Source of the DNA: Bacteroidales bacterium
GTDB lineage: Bacteria; Bacteroidota; Bacteroidia; Bacteroidales; F082
Length of the DNA stretch: 64,000 bases
NCBI GenBank assembly: GCA_024400455.1
Contig: JAKSMU010000004.1
Coordinates: forward strand, 158,213-222,212
Direction of reading: 5' to 3'
Part shown: positions 51,073 to 63,000 of the stretch, piece after piece
Numbering within the stretch: the stretch's first letter is position 1
Layout of the letters: each line of letters opens with the position of its first letter
Translations under genes and position numbers: made by a program
Notes under the pieces: model-generated
Told to the model about the DNA's origin: nothing
Database searches by the model: none
Seen by the model: the letters and a program-made list of their open reading frames with translations, nothing else

Positions 51073-52494
51073 ATGTTTGCAAAAGACGTTTATGCTGGCC
51101 GTCGCGCCACTTTGAAAAAAGAGCTGAACTCTGGTTTGGCTTTCTTCCCAGCCAACAACGAAGCTCCTTTCAACTATCCTGACAACACCTATATCTATCG
51201 CCAGGACAGCAATTTCTCATATTTCTTCGGATTGAACCATCCTGATTTGGTGGGTGTCATCGACTTCGAAACCGGTGAGGAAATCCTTTTCGGACAAGAA
51301 GTTACCATCGACGATGTGATTTGGTGCGGACCACTGCCATCGCTGAAAGAGCAAGGCGAAAGCATCGGCATCACCGATTGCCGCGATTTCAACAAGTTTG
51401 GCGAATACCTTCAGCAGACCATGGCCAAAGGCCGCAAGATTCACATTTTGCCTACTTATCGTGGCGACACTCAGATACAGTGTGCCAAATGGCTGAATGT
51501 CGATGTTGACGCTGTTGCCAGTTTTGTCAGTCTGGAACTGATTAAGGCCGTCATCAAGATGCGCGAGGTGAAAAGCGCCCTCGAAATTGAGGAAATGGAA
51601 CGCGCTGCCGACACCGCTTATTATATGCACACCACGGCCATGAAGATGTGCAAGCCGGGCATGATTGAACAGGAAATTGCCGGCATGGTCGAAGGTCTTT
51701 CACTTTCAGGCGGCGGCCCTGTCTCCTTCCCTGTCATTCTGAGCGTCAACGGTCAGACCTTACACAACCACGGTCACCGCAATGTGCTGCAGGAAGGCCG
51801 CATGATGGTTTGCGATGCCGGTGCCGAAACCGAAAACTACTACGCCAGCGATTTCACCCGCACAACGCCAGTCGGCGGCAAATTCAACCAGCGTCAGCGC
51901 GACATTTACGAAATCGTGCTGAAAGCCAACATGGAAGTGGCTGCCAACACACGCCCTTACATGCCTTACATGGAAATGCACAAGCTGGCTTGCCGCACTT
52001 TGATTGATGGCTTGAAAGGCGTCGGCCTGATGAAAGGCGACACCGAGGAAGCCCTTATGGCAGGAGCCCACTATCTCTTCATGCCTCACGGACTCGGTCA
52101 CATGCTCGGCATGGATGTCCACGACATGGAAGGCTTAGGCGAAACTTACGTCGGCTACGACGAAATCACGCCTCGTTCCACCAAGCAAGGCTTCAGCTGC
52201 CTGCGTTGCGGCAAGACCTTGAAACCAGGCTTTGTCGTCACCGACGAACCCGGCATCTACTTCATCCCGACCTTGATTGACCTTTGGAAAGCCGAAGGCA
52301 AACATAAGGATTTCATCAACTACGACAAACTTGAAACTTTCAAAGACTTCGGCGGCATCCGCATCGAAGACGACCTGCTGATTACCGAAAACGGCTGCCG
52401 CATTCTGGGCCGTCCGATTCCTAAGAAGGTTGCCGACGTAGAAGAAATGTGCGCTCAAGGCAGAGAATGGATCAAGATGCCTGGACTGTACTGA
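51073..52494 (+). CDS. Aminopeptidase P-family (M24B) metallopeptidase
   Basis: This 473-residue protein has an N-terminal creatinase-like domain (about 1-170, including DSNFSYFFGLNHPDLVGVID) and a C-terminal pita-bread catalytic domain. Dimetal ligands are recognisable: MVCDAGAETENYYASDFTRT (two Asp), HGLGHMLGMDVHD (His), VVTDEPGIYF (Glu) and GGIRIEDDLLIT (Glu). The enzyme releases N-terminal residues next to proline. GFSCLRCGKTLKPG adds a Cys pair between the His and the first Glu. It is monocistronic with its own promoter and terminator. Confidence 0.94.
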   Translation: MFAKDVYAGRRATLKKELNSGLAFFPANNEAPFNYPDNTYIYRQDSNFSYFFGLNHPDLVGVIDFETGEEILFGQEVTIDDVIWCGPLPSLKEQGESIGITDCRDFNKFGEYLQQTMAKGRKIHILPTYRGDTQIQCAKWLNVDVDAVASFVSLELIKAVIKMREVKSALEIEEMERAADTAYYMHTTAMKMCKPGMIEQEIAGMVEGLSLSGGGPVSFPVILSVNGQTLHNHGHRNVLQEGRMMVCDAGAETENYYASDFTRTTPVGGKFNQRQRDIYEIVLKANMEVAANTRPYMPYMEMHKLACRTLIDGLKGVGLMKGDTEEALMAGAHYLFMPHGLGHMLGMDVHDMEGLGETYVGYDEITPRSTKQGFSCLRCGKTLKPGFVVTDEPGIYFIPTLIDLWKAEGKHKDFINYDKLETFKDFGGIRIEDDLLITENGCRILGRPIPKKVADVEEMCAQGREWIKMPGLY

Positions 52495-52516
52495 TTCTTC
52501 AGCGACAAATATGAAA

Positions 52517-52552
52517 AAACAAACCTGCCGAATTCGACAGGTTTGTTTTTTT
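52517..52552. terminator. Terminator between the aminopeptidase P-like and LicA-like genes
   Basis: AAACAAACCTGCCG / CGACAGGTTTGTTT with loop AATT, flanked by A and T runs; serves both convergent genes. Confidence 0.9.
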
Positions 52553-52589
52553 GTTTCAACTGGCCGAAACAGCATGGCTGTTGCCAGAA

Positions 52590-53459
52590 TTACAAGGCAT
52601 CATAGCTTTCAATCAAGTCTTTTGCCATGCCGAAGAACATGAGCGCCACCTGATTGAAATCCATGTTAAGGTCTTTGCTAAGCCCGATTCTGTCTTTAAA
52701 GATAGCCACATTGTACCATTGCAGGCATTGGAAAGCACGATGGAAATAAAGGCGCTGCAGTTCTTCCTTGGTAGGTTTGTGACCAACGTATGCCTCAAGC
52801 AGCGAAAGGGCTTTGTCGAAACCGGCATTACCATAGCAGGCAATGTCATAGAACGGGTCGTTCATGCCGGCAAATTCCCAGTCAAGGACATAAAGCTTGT
52901 CACCGTTGATGACCAGATTGGTAGGCTGATAGTCACAGTGACAAGGCACCTGTTTCACTTCAGCGCAGGCAGCGCGCATGGCATCAAGCTGCTTTCTAAG
53001 GTCGAAATATTCCTGAGGATGGACAAAACCAGTTTCCTTGCAGTAGCGTTCGTCATCATCGAGACGGCCAAAAGCATTGTAAGGCCTGAATTTCAAGTCA
53101 CTGCCGTGGATCTTCTTCAAAGCCCTGACTGACATGGCATTGTAAGAAACGACATCAGTTTCCGACATGATTGTGCCTTCAACATATTCAGCCAGTTTTT
53201 CACCCGACATGATTTCAACATAAGTGGTGACATTATTCAAATCCAACTTACTGACTTCCTGGATGTTTTCCCATTCCTCTACCCTATCGACAAATTTCTC
53301 GGCATATTTGCCAGGAACGCGGTAAGTGTATTTCTTTCCAAGGCCTTCAACAACGTATGTGTAGTTGCTCATTCCGCCCTCTAAACGCTTGACAATCTTT
53401 GCGCTATCGGTGTGCAGCAAAGCATTGACGCGGGCAATGATATATTCTTCGACGTTCAT
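52590..53459 (-). CDS. Choline/ethanolamine kinase-family phosphotransferase (LicA-like)
   Basis: This 289-residue protein is of the protein kinase-like fold. It has a glycine-rich opening (KRLEGGMSNYTYVV, about residues 24-37), a Lys-type strand (KKYTYRVPGK), Brenner's motif CHCDYQPTNLVING (about 173-186) and the Mg-binding YVLDWEFAGMNDPFYDIA (about 189-206). It probably phosphorylates choline or a related alcohol or sugar. In LicA-type systems this leads to phosphocholine decoration of surface glycans, but no licB/C/D genes are adjacent, so its role here is open. It has its own promoter and stands alone. Confidence 0.88.
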   Translation of the reverse strand: MNVEEYIIARVNALLHTDSAKIVKRLEGGMSNYTYVVEGLGKKYTYRVPGKYAEKFVDRVEEWENIQEVSKLDLNNVTTYVEIMSGEKLAEYVEGTIMSETDVVSYNAMSVRALKKIHGSDLKFRPYNAFGRLDDDERYCKETGFVHPQEYFDLRKQLDAMRAACAEVKQVPCHCDYQPTNLVINGDKLYVLDWEFAGMNDPFYDIACYGNAGFDKALSLLEAYVGHKPTKEELQRLYFHRAFQCLQWYNVAIFKDRIGLSKDLNMDFNQVALMFFGMAKDLIESYDAL

Positions 53460-53482
53460 AGTGATAATTAGTTTTTAGGCTG

Positions 53483-53490
53483 CAAAATTA
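53483..53490 (-). promoter_or_regulatory. Promoter -7 box for the LicA-like gene
   Basis: The minus strand reads TAATTTTG, 24 bases before the ATG. Confidence 0.6.
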
Positions 53491-53533
53491 CATTTAATTC
53501 TGCATCGTTGTTCTTGCCAAAAAGAAAAAAATG

Positions 53534-53541
53534 TATTTTTG
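53534..53541 (+). promoter_or_regulatory. Promoter -7 box for tRNA-Ala
   Basis: TATTTTTG, 11 bases before the mature tRNA 5' end. Confidence 0.7.
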
Positions 53542-53551
53542 CAGTCGCATT

Positions 53552-53624
53552 GGGGGTTTAGCTCATCTGGTAGAGCGTCAGGTTCGCAATCTGAAGGTGG
53601 CCGGTTCGAGTCCGGTAACCTCCA
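53552..53624 (+). tRNA. tRNA-Ala(CGC)
   Basis: A 73-base cloverleaf: acceptor GGGGGTT / AACCTCC, anticodon stem TCAGG / TCTGA with loop TTCGCAA (anticodon CGC), T arm GCCGG / CCGGT with TTCGAGT. The G3-U70 acceptor pair, the major alanine identity element, is present. The discriminator is A; CCA is not encoded. Confidence 0.95.
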
Positions 53625-53673
53625 CAAAATGCAAAGTCAAGATTGGCAAGTTGAATTTGAATGAAATGGAACA

Positions 53674-53708
53674 GCACCTTGGAACTTCGTTCCGAGGTGT
53701 TTTTTTCA
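53674..53708 (+). terminator. Terminator after tRNA-Ala
   Basis: CACCTTGGAAC / GTTCCGAGGTG hairpin with loop TTC, followed by seven T. Confidence 0.88.
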
Positions 53709-53731
53709 TCATGCAGCAAAAACACATAAAG

Positions 53732-53766
53732 AAAAAAGTCAACCCATAGCAATGGATTGACTTTTT
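53732..53766. terminator. Terminator after tRNA-Lys
   Basis: AAAAAGTCAACCC / GGATTGACTTTTT with one mismatch. On the minus strand it lies just beyond the tRNA-Lys 3' end. Confidence 0.8.
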
Positions 53767-53773
53767 GAAATCG

Positions 53774-53846
53774 TACTCCCGCAGGGGGTCGAACCCTGGA
53801 CACCCTGATTAAGAGTCAGGTGCTCTACCAACTGAGCTACGGAAGC
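53774..53846 (-). tRNA. tRNA-Lys(CTT)
   Basis: A 73-base cloverleaf on the minus strand: acceptor GCTTCCG / CGGGAGT, anticodon stem CCTGA / TCAGG with loop CTCTTAA (anticodon CTT), T arm CAGGG / CCCTG. The discriminator is A; CCA is not encoded. The acceptor has two wobble pairs, G1-U72 and U4-G69, the first of which is unusual. Confidence 0.92.
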
Positions 53847-53977
53847 ATCGTTGTTTCGAGCGGCAAAATTACAACCTTTTTCGATACTGTCAACACTTTT
53901 CGCAAACTTTTTTTCTTATTTAGGATAACAATCTATTAAACAGAGTATTAAAAAAATGCCATCAATGACACGACATT

Positions 53978-54010
53978 GAAAAAGGGCGACCCTTGTGAGG
54001 GGTCGCCCTT
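53978..54010 (-). terminator. Terminator after the giant T9SS protein gene
   Basis: AAGGGCGACCC / GGGTCGCCCTT with a 7-base loop, followed on the minus strand by five T. Confidence 0.88.
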
Positions 54011-54047
54011 CCGTTTCGTTTTGCCGTATATGATTTGGTTCGGGGCG

Positions 54048-54075
54048 GTAGAGACGTGACATGTCGCGTCTCTAC
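54048..54075. repeat. Dispersed palindromic repeat, copy 2
   Basis: GTAGAGACGTGACATGTCGC then GTCTCTAC: a 28-bp near-perfect palindrome in which only the T57/G66 position departs from Watson-Crick. It is related to the element at 12031-12056. Confidence 0.65.
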
Positions 54076-54095
54076 ACGTTCCCAAATCATTTCAT

Positions 54096-57000
54096 TTATT
54101 TAACGACTGTAACACGCTGTGTGCTAACGCCGTTTTCAGTAGCGATGCGGACCATGTACACGCCAGCGTTGAACTGAGCCATGTTGATGATCTGGCTGTC
54201 GCCTTCAACTTCAACGTCGTACACAACCTGACCAAGGACTGAAACCACAGTGATGCGGTTCATGTTCTGAGCCTGGATGGTGATGTTGCCGTTGGTCGGG
54301 TTAGGATAGAGAGCAACTTCGCCGTTTTCAGCAACGCTTGTCACGTTGACGATGACGTAGTTGTTAGCTGGGTTTTCACCGCTCAGTGCTGGTTCTGATT
54401 CGCAGTCACCGTAATCAGCGCGGACCTGATAGTAGTAAGCGCCAGCAGCTGTTGCATCGTAGTAGGAATATTCTTCCTGACCGGCAACTGCATCAACTGA
54501 ACCGATGAGTTCGTAGTTGGCGTTGTCAGCTGAACGGTAGACATTGTACTTAACGATACCAGCGCGGTTACCCTTAGCACCGATGCTGAGTTCTGCATCA
54601 TCAACATTCAGATAGAACATGTCAGTGCAGTTGAAGTGGCGGATAGCGATGTAAACTTCCTGACCTGCATAATCGCTGAGGTCAACAGTCTTCTGGTACC
54701 ATGTACCTTCGCGTGTACCCTTGCCGTTCTTCGACATGTAAGCACCTGCTTCAGCAGCATCCTTAGCAGTCATTGTCCATTCAGCGATAGTGGTGAAGTC
54801 AGCAGCATTGGTGTTGCCAGTTGTTGAGATGGCGACGCCGTAGTGCTCACCAGCATAGCTAGGATCCTGAGCGCATGCCCAGAAGCTGAACTGTGAACCG
54901 TTGGTGATAGTAACCTGAGGTGAAACAAGGTAGTTGTCTGGTGTGAGAGCACCATACGTGCTTGAATAGCTTTCTGAAGTGAAGCAGTCAGCACCGCCAT
55001 GAGCTGGGATGAGGTATCCAGCCATCAGGACTGATGCAGGTGACCAGTTGTGGCCGTCGCCGTCAGCGTCGATTGTTGTCCAACCTGTTGGGATTGAACC
55101 GCTTTCGAAGCCTTCAGTGAATTCATCGCCTTCGCCTGGTGTAGGAGGAACAGGAGCGCTACCACCCCAAGTGATGAGGGCACCAAAGTCATTAGCATTG
55201 TTCCAGACATATTCGCCGTAGATGTCAGCACCTGGAGCGCAGGTGGCTTCACCGCCAACGCAGACTGGGCAGCTCATGCTGTAGTACACGTTGTTCTCTG
55301 GAAGCTGTGCTGTGCCGTTGTAGATGATGCGGACGCAGTATTCGTGTTCGCCGTAGGCTTCTTCGTCGGTGTATTCGCTTGTTGGGTAAGCAACTTCAGC
55401 AAGCCATTCGCCGTCGCGGAAGATCATAGCGCCGAGAACGTCGCCTGTAGGTGTTGGAGGAACCGGAGCGCCACCGTCACCGGTGATCTTCATAGCGCAA
55501 CCATAAGATGTGCCATCACCACTGTCAGTCAAGTTCACCCATTCTGTAGTGTATTGGATACCGTTACCGGTGTTGCCAATGACTGGTTCAGCATGAGGAG
55601 CACCCCAAGGACCGCTCGAACCTGTACCGGCCAAGCTGTAGACGAGATAATAGGTACCAGCCTCAAGCTGGATGTTGAGGTTGCTGGCTGTGATGCTCAT
55701 GATTGGGCGGGTCGTAGCGGTGGTTTCGCCGTCGCTGCCACGGTAGCAGTTCGTGAAGGCTGTAGCCGTCATGATATTGCTGGTCATGTCACCCCAAACA
55801 GCGGTAGCACCATTCATCGGGTTGCCGTTGTAAATCTGGGCATAGAGACCTGTGAAGGTTGAAGTGGTGGTTGAACCGGTCTGGTAACCGTAAACTTCAA
55901 TTTCACTGATGGTCGTAGCAGCGCTCAGTGTGAAGCTATCGCCAAGCATGTAGCCGCCGCCGTTGTTCACGTTCGGGCCCCAAGTGCTTTGGCTGCCCTT
56001 AATCCATGAAGCGTCAGCACCATTGGCCATCGCGCCTGGATCGGTAACATAGCCGTTGAAGACGATGACGTCGCGGTTGCTCTTTGCGCCAGCGGTCAGC
56101 TGTGCGTCGTCCATGCACATGATGAACATGTCGGTGCAGCCGAAGTGACGGATAGCAATCCAAACCTGCTGGCCAGCGTATGCGCTGAGGTCGCAAGTGT
56201 ACTGATACCAGTTGCCTTCGCGGGTGCCTTCGCCATCACGGGTAGCGGCTGGGGTAGCCTTGGCACCGCCCTTAGCGGTCAATGTCCATTCCTGGATGGT
56301 GGTGAAGTCAGCAGCATTGGTGTTGCCAGTTGTTGAAATGGCTACGCCAAAGTGCTCAGCAGCATAGCTTGCATCCTGTGCGCAAGCCCAGAAGCTGAAG
56401 GTTGAACCTGCAGCGATGTTGTACATCTGAGGAGCAACGAGGTATTCATCTGGATGGAGGGCAGCCCATGTAGCGTTGCAGTATGATTCGCTCATCATAT
56501 GACCAGCGCCAGTATGTGAGGTGATAGCCAGTGTGCTGTGAGCGTCAGCCTGTGAGCTGTGGTACCAGTTGTGGTCATCGCCATCTGCATTGATGGTTGT
56601 CCAGCCGTCAGCGTTGCTATCGAAGCTGAATGAGAATTCGTCGCCTTCGCCTGGGGTCGGAGGAACTGGGCCAGGTGTGCCTGGGTATTCCCATGTAACG
56701 GTCTGACCTTCAGCTCCGACGTTCTGTGCTTCTGCATAGTTTTCGCATGAACGGTACATCCATTCTGCTTCGCTCCATGCGCTCATGCCGGTGCTGTAGA
56801 TGGCAGCAACCTTGCATACGTAGTGGTCGCCTTCGACAAGTTCGTCGACTGGGAGCTGGATGAAGTTGTGTTCGGTGTTGCCAGAGAAGATAGGTTCGCC
56901 GTCGATTGAGGTGCAGAGAACCTTGTAGCCTTCGAGGTGACGTTCGTCGCTCTTGGCGCCGTTGGTCAGAGTCATGTCGTCGAGACACATCAGGAACATG

Positions 57001-60000
57001 TCGCTAACGTTGAAGTGACGGATAGCAATCCAAACCTGCTGGCCAGCGTATGCGCTGAGGTCGCAAGTGTACTGATACCAGTTGCCTTCACGGTTGCCTT
57101 CGCCATTGCGAGTAGCGGCTGGGTTAGCCTTAGCACCGTCCTTAGCGGTCAGTGTCCATTCCTGGATGGTGGTGAAGTCAGCAGCGCTGGTGTTGCCAGT
57201 CGTTGAAATGGCTACGCCAAAGTGTTCAGCAGCATAGCTTGCATCCTGTGCGCAAGCCCAGAAGCTCAAGGTTGAACCGTTGGCAATGTTGTACATCTGT
57301 GGTGATACGAGGAAGTTGTTCGGGTTGAGAGCCATCCATGTAGCGTTGCAGTATGATTCGCTGCAGAGGTGACCGGCACCACTGTGTGATGTGATGGCCA
57401 GTACGCTGTGCATGCTTTCGCACTGTGTGCTGTGGTACCAGACTTCGCCGTCGCCGTCAGCATCGATGTTCGTCCAGCCGTCGAGACCGCTGTCGAAACC
57501 GAATTCGAAGGTGTCGCCGCCGCCTTGTGGACCTGGGTTAGGACCAACTTGGCCGTGGCCTGACCACATAGCCCAACCGGTCTGTGAGACGTACAGGTCG
57601 TTGACACCGTAGATGATTTCGATCATCACGTAACGCAATGAGGTAGCGTCCCAAATGCTGACTGTGTCAGTGATTGGTTCGTATGCATCGCCCATGGTCA
57701 CGTTCACGACATAGTCGCCGCGACGGAAGGTATCCCATGCATAGTAGCCAGTGCCGTCGAGGGTGACAGGAGCAACTGGATAGAGTTCCTGTTCGCCTTC
57801 GTTCAGGTTGGTGAAGCTCACGTTGACGCCTTCTGGGCTGTCAGCGCTGTTCAGCAGAACTGTGATGTCGACTGCGCCATTGAGGTACATGTCCTTGTCG
57901 AGGCAGTTAGACCAGACGATTGGTGATTCGCGTGGTTCCTGGATTGGATCGCCTTGTGGATCTGGGCCAGGTGTACCGGCATCTCTCAATTCGAAGATGC
58001 CAATGATGTTAGGATCCTGCTGAATATTGCAGAAGAAAGCAACCTTGCCATTATATTCGCCTACGAATGCACCACCAGCGGTTGATGAACCGTCCCAACC
58101 AGGAATGTTGGTGAAGTTGTTGATGTAGTTGATGCTGTTGGCAGCAATGTCGTAGTCATAGACTGACTGAGGTTCGCACCAGAGGTAGACGTGGCCGTTA
58201 CCGTTTTCGTCTTCGTAGTAACCGGTACCGCCGCAGCTTGATGGAGCTGGAGCAGTGGTCACGACTTGACCATTACGGTTGATGAGCATCAAGTCGCTCC
58301 AACCACCAACCCAGAAACCATCGTTCTGTGGGTCATATGAGCAGTGGCGGATAGCACTGCAACCAGTAGAGATTGTGCTCACCAAAGTATGGTTGGCGAG
58401 GTCCATGCAGTACAGCGTTGAGCCGTTAGCGCCGCCATAGAAGTATTGTCCATCATAGTCGAGGTCGCGGATGGTGCCGCAGCCAGCGATGTTGAAGCCT
58501 TCGATGAAGTTGCCTTGCATGTCATACTTGCAGAAGTTGTAAGTAGCGCTAGCATAGCCCCAGTTGCAGGTGTAGATGTTGTTGCCATCGGTAGCAACAC
58601 CGTACTGAGCAGCTTCGTAAGCACTCATTGAACCCATCAAATCCCAAGGAGCTCTTGTTCCTTCTGCGTTCACATATTCCTTGCATGAAATTTCAGCGTG
58701 ATTCTGTTCAGCAGCCAACTTGACAGCATCTCTGTCATAGGCCTGAGGAACATTGACGTTAGCCCAAGTGATTTCGCTTTCGCGGTTGCCACCATAGACG
58801 CAACCAACGCCCCACTTGTAAACGCCTGGAGCGAGTTCTGGCCATTCAACGTCGATGTAAAGGGTGTCGTGCAGTTCGCAGCAGCAAACCACAGTGTTTT
58901 CTTCTGTGTAAGGACCGTCGTTGTAGCAGTCGGTGCGGTAAACGCGGAAGTACTGGAAGCTACGGTCGCTAGCGTTAGCGGTAGCCTTGAAGGTAGCGTT
59001 AGGATTGATGCAGGCAGCACCGTTGTTGACTTCTTCGCCCTTGGCATAGGTGCGGAGCTTGCTGTCGAGGTTGCCCATTGGCTGGATAGCCTGGTTGGTT
59101 TCAGCACTCGAAGCCCAGAAGCCACGGCCGCTGCGGTCGCTGAAGTAGTTCTTCATTGTCCATGTGCAGTCGCCCATGTGTTCCCAACCGTCCTGACCGT
59201 TATTCCACCAGTCGCCGTATGCGCTGGTATGTGTAGCGCAACCTGCCGGATAGCCGAGGCCGCCGATGACGTCGGCAGTCCAGAGAACGTACAGAGGATC
59301 ATTTGTAACGTGGACAGGAGTGGTGAGGTCGAATTCAACCCAGTCGCCAACATTGGCAGGAACGTCGACGGTGATTGTCGAAACGAGGGTGCCGGCTGCT
59401 GGTGTAGCGCCGCCCTGGTAGACGTTGCAGGTGAAGGTGCCGCCCACTGCGCCGTACATGTCGTCGCTGAACAGGGCAACCTTAGTCATGTTCATGCCTG
59501 CGTAGCTCGAAATGACTGATGCTGGATATTCATAACCCCATGAAGGTGTGCCGACGTTGCTCACGTAAGCGTTGTCGAATTCGCCTTCCAGGTAGGTGTG
59601 CCAACCAGCTCCGACTGGCTGTGCGTCGTGGATGAAGTCAATGTAGTCGATGAAGAAGCGGTCTTCGCCTGAATCGACTGAGCTGTCCTTGGTGTAAGCC
59701 CACTTGAAGTTGTGGGTGCCTTCGGTGACTGAAACTTCCTTAACGCCCCAGCCGCTTGTGCCGGTGAAGGTAGCCATCTGTACGCCGTCCATGTAGAAGT
59801 AGGCCATATCCCAGCTGCTTTCGCAGGAGATTCTCTTGTAGAAGCTCATCAGACCATCGCGTGGGATTTCAACGTTCACATCGATTGATGAGGTTGAAGA
59901 AGCCACGTTGTAGTTGGTCGACTGCATGCAGTAGGTGCCTTCGTATGGGTTGTTGGTGGTGATTTCAAACGGATACTGTGCAGGAATGTTCCATTCGTAC

Positions 60001-63000
60001 TGTGAGAAGTCGCCGGTCTCGAAGTCTTCGATCATGGCGCTCATGATGTTCCAGCCCCAGTAAACCTTTACGTATGGGCTTTCTGGATCTTCCGGATCTG
60101 GATAGTATTCTGCGATGACTTCAGCAACTGGTGCGAACACTTCGTCCATCACAAAGTCGACAGGTTCTGTCGTCTGTGCGTAGGTGAACTCGACAGGGTT
60201 GCCACAGACAGGAGCATTAACGGTCTGATAGCCGTTGCATTCTGCCTTGCCGTTATAGTTACCAGCCAAGAGGTCGCCGCCGTAAGTACCGGTAGCGTCG
60301 GTGATGAAGTCATAAGAACGTGTGCGGCCGAATTCGTCAGTGCCGTTGAAGGTGACGATAGCGCCAGCGATGCCGGTTTCACCGTCCTGTTCGTAGACGT
60401 GACCTGCAACTCTGCTGTTGCCTGAAATGTTGATGACGAGTTCATTGCTAGGACCTGATTCGCCTTCATCGTAGTAAGCGGTAACCCAGAAAATGTGACC
60501 GCCCATTTCGTAAGTCAGGCCTTCAACGTCGAATGTCGTTGTAGCAGTCGGGTCTGGGTTGGATGGAGTCTGGCCGATGAGTTCACCGTCCATGTAGACG
60601 TTGTATGAACGGAAGGTACGGTCGACGATTGGGTTCCAAGCGAGGCTCAGGGTTTCGCCTTCGTAGATCATGTTGCCGTTAGCATTGGTTGAATGCAAGT
60701 TGGTAGGAGCGTTGAATGTGGTTGTGAAGCCCCAGACAGGACCCTGGACGCCTTGTGGGCAGCCGTCGTTGCGTTCTTCAATTCTCCAGAAGTAGTTGGT
60801 GTTGTTGAAGAGGCTGCGGACGGTGTAGCTTTCAGCCAGGTCGCGTGTCCAGTCAACCAAAACGTTTTCGCAGTAGTATGTGCTGCCGAAGACGAGGCGG
60901 TATTCGGTGGTGTAAGGGCTGAGGTGCCACTTCAGGGTGACTGAAGATGGGTCGATGCCGTCAGCATCGTCAGCTGGTTCAACGCAGTTGGCTTCAGCTG
61001 TGATTTCATCTGGGCATGGCAGTTCGCTGGCGTTGAGGATGACATCCCATGCATCGGCTGTTGAAGAAGCAGCGATGTAGTATGTGCCAGGAAGCATGGT
61101 CATGTTGGTGATGAGCTGGTCGCCAGGAACCGGAGTTGGGCCAGGGCCAGGAGTGCCAGCTTCGCCAAGAACCTGGAAGTTATCGATGACCCAGCCATAA
61201 TTCCAACCTCCGTTGTCGTCATAATGGAAACGGACCTGGAAGTTAGCATTAGCGTAGGCTGTCACATCAATTGTGGTGTTTTCCATGCTATATGAATCAC
61301 CAACGGAACTGGTGTAGTTAGCAACTTCAACCCATTGTGTGCCATCATAAACTTCGATAGTGCAGAGGTCATCACCATAAGTGACGCACTGCTGGTCAAG
61401 ATCAAGAATTGCTGATGTATATCCATCAAGGTTGATTACTGGTGAAGTAGCAGTGCCGTAAGTACCAGAACCATTGCCATCACTGTCAATCAGGAGGAAT
61501 GGAGCGGTAGTAGCATCGGGATGGAAATAGCTGCCTTCACCATAGCTGGCAACATGCCAATCACCCGTGAGAGTCCAATCGCTAGGAGTTGAGTTGAATT
61601 CCTGGCTGTAGACAACTTCTTCAGCACGGTTAGCGTTGCGGCCCATGTAACCGAATGTGGTTGTAGGAGCGTAGTTCACGGTGTAAGGTGAAGTGAAGGT
61701 AGGTGCGCTGTAGTTGTAAGCGTACATGCCTGCGCCAGTCATGGAAACAGCCTTGAAGTAACAGCTTGAATAGTTGTTGCATTCGAGGCAGTCCATGCCG
61801 ATGAGCAGGTTGCCGCCGTTGTACTGATAAGGAGTAGCAAAGTCGATGTGCATCATGCCGTCAGCAACAACGAGCTGGCCAGTGTAAACTGTGGTAGCCG
61901 TAGCTGGGTCGATGAGGCTGCTCACGGTGGTGTAGTTCACTTCGGTCAGGTAGACCTGGAAGTTCGACTGCCAAGGTGTAGGAGTAGACGCGGTGTAGTA
62001 AGTCAAGCTGTTGATTGGGCAACCAGCCATTTGGGCGATTTCGGTAGCCGGAATCACATACTGTGAACGAGTGTAAGCGTCAGCATAGAGACCGTACATC
62101 GGGAGGGTGCCAACGGTTGTTGTGCCGTCTAAGCCTTCAGGATAAGCGGTCATTTCCATTGGTTCGCTGCTGCTGACTGTTGGGCCTGTGTAGTTGTTGT
62201 CGAGGTCTGGGCCACCAACTTCGTCGATGCCAGCCTGGGTGTAGACAGCCATCTTACCGTTTTCAGCCTTATCGGTGCCGCCAACAGTAACGACGTTACC
62301 GTTGAGCATGACATCGTGGTCGAAGGTTACTTTGTAGACAGCGTCGATGCCATCTTCAACGTCGGTTGGAGGCAGCAGGTAGTTGTTGTACAGAGTGACG
62401 GTTGTTGGGGTGTCGCGGTAGTCTTCAGGATTGCTGACGACGCGAGCCATTTCCCATACGTCTGGTTCGACTGGTTCGTAGGCGTAAGCCGTGATGTCGA
62501 ACAGGTTGGCCAAACGGTTCTGGTTGTCGATAGCCAAAACGCCGTTGACTTCGCCTTCGGCAGCTGTTGTCCAGCCGAAGTTGACATTGAATGATTCGCC
62601 ATGGCCGAGTGCGAATGGGATAGCCATTTCTTCATCAAGGCTTGGAACGAAGTAGTTGTTGTCGACGTCGACGCCGAAGATCTGTGTAGCTGGACCTTCG
62701 TTGGTGACGGTAACGACCATTGGGCGCATCCAGCAGTTGTTCGGGCGAGCACCGAAATCAACTGGGTCTGGATCCAGTGTGAGGACAACCGGAGCTGCAC
62801 CACCAGATGTGATGGTGAGCTGGATGTTGCTCATGTAGGAACCAGTGCTTGAACTGCCAGTGAATGAACCCAAATTGTATGGGTCTGGGTTGGTGCTGTC
62901 GCTGAAGAATGAAACGCGGCAGTTGCTGACATTGGTGTAGTAGAAGTCGCGTGATGAATAGCCAGAGGCGTTTTCGTCGAAGGCAATCATCAGCGTGCTG

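Noticed and set aside
58698..59519. 273-codon plus-strand open frame opposite the giant surface protein
   Set aside because: Low-complexity Val/Ala-rich product arising from the repetitive codon use of the adhesin gene; no promoter or domain.
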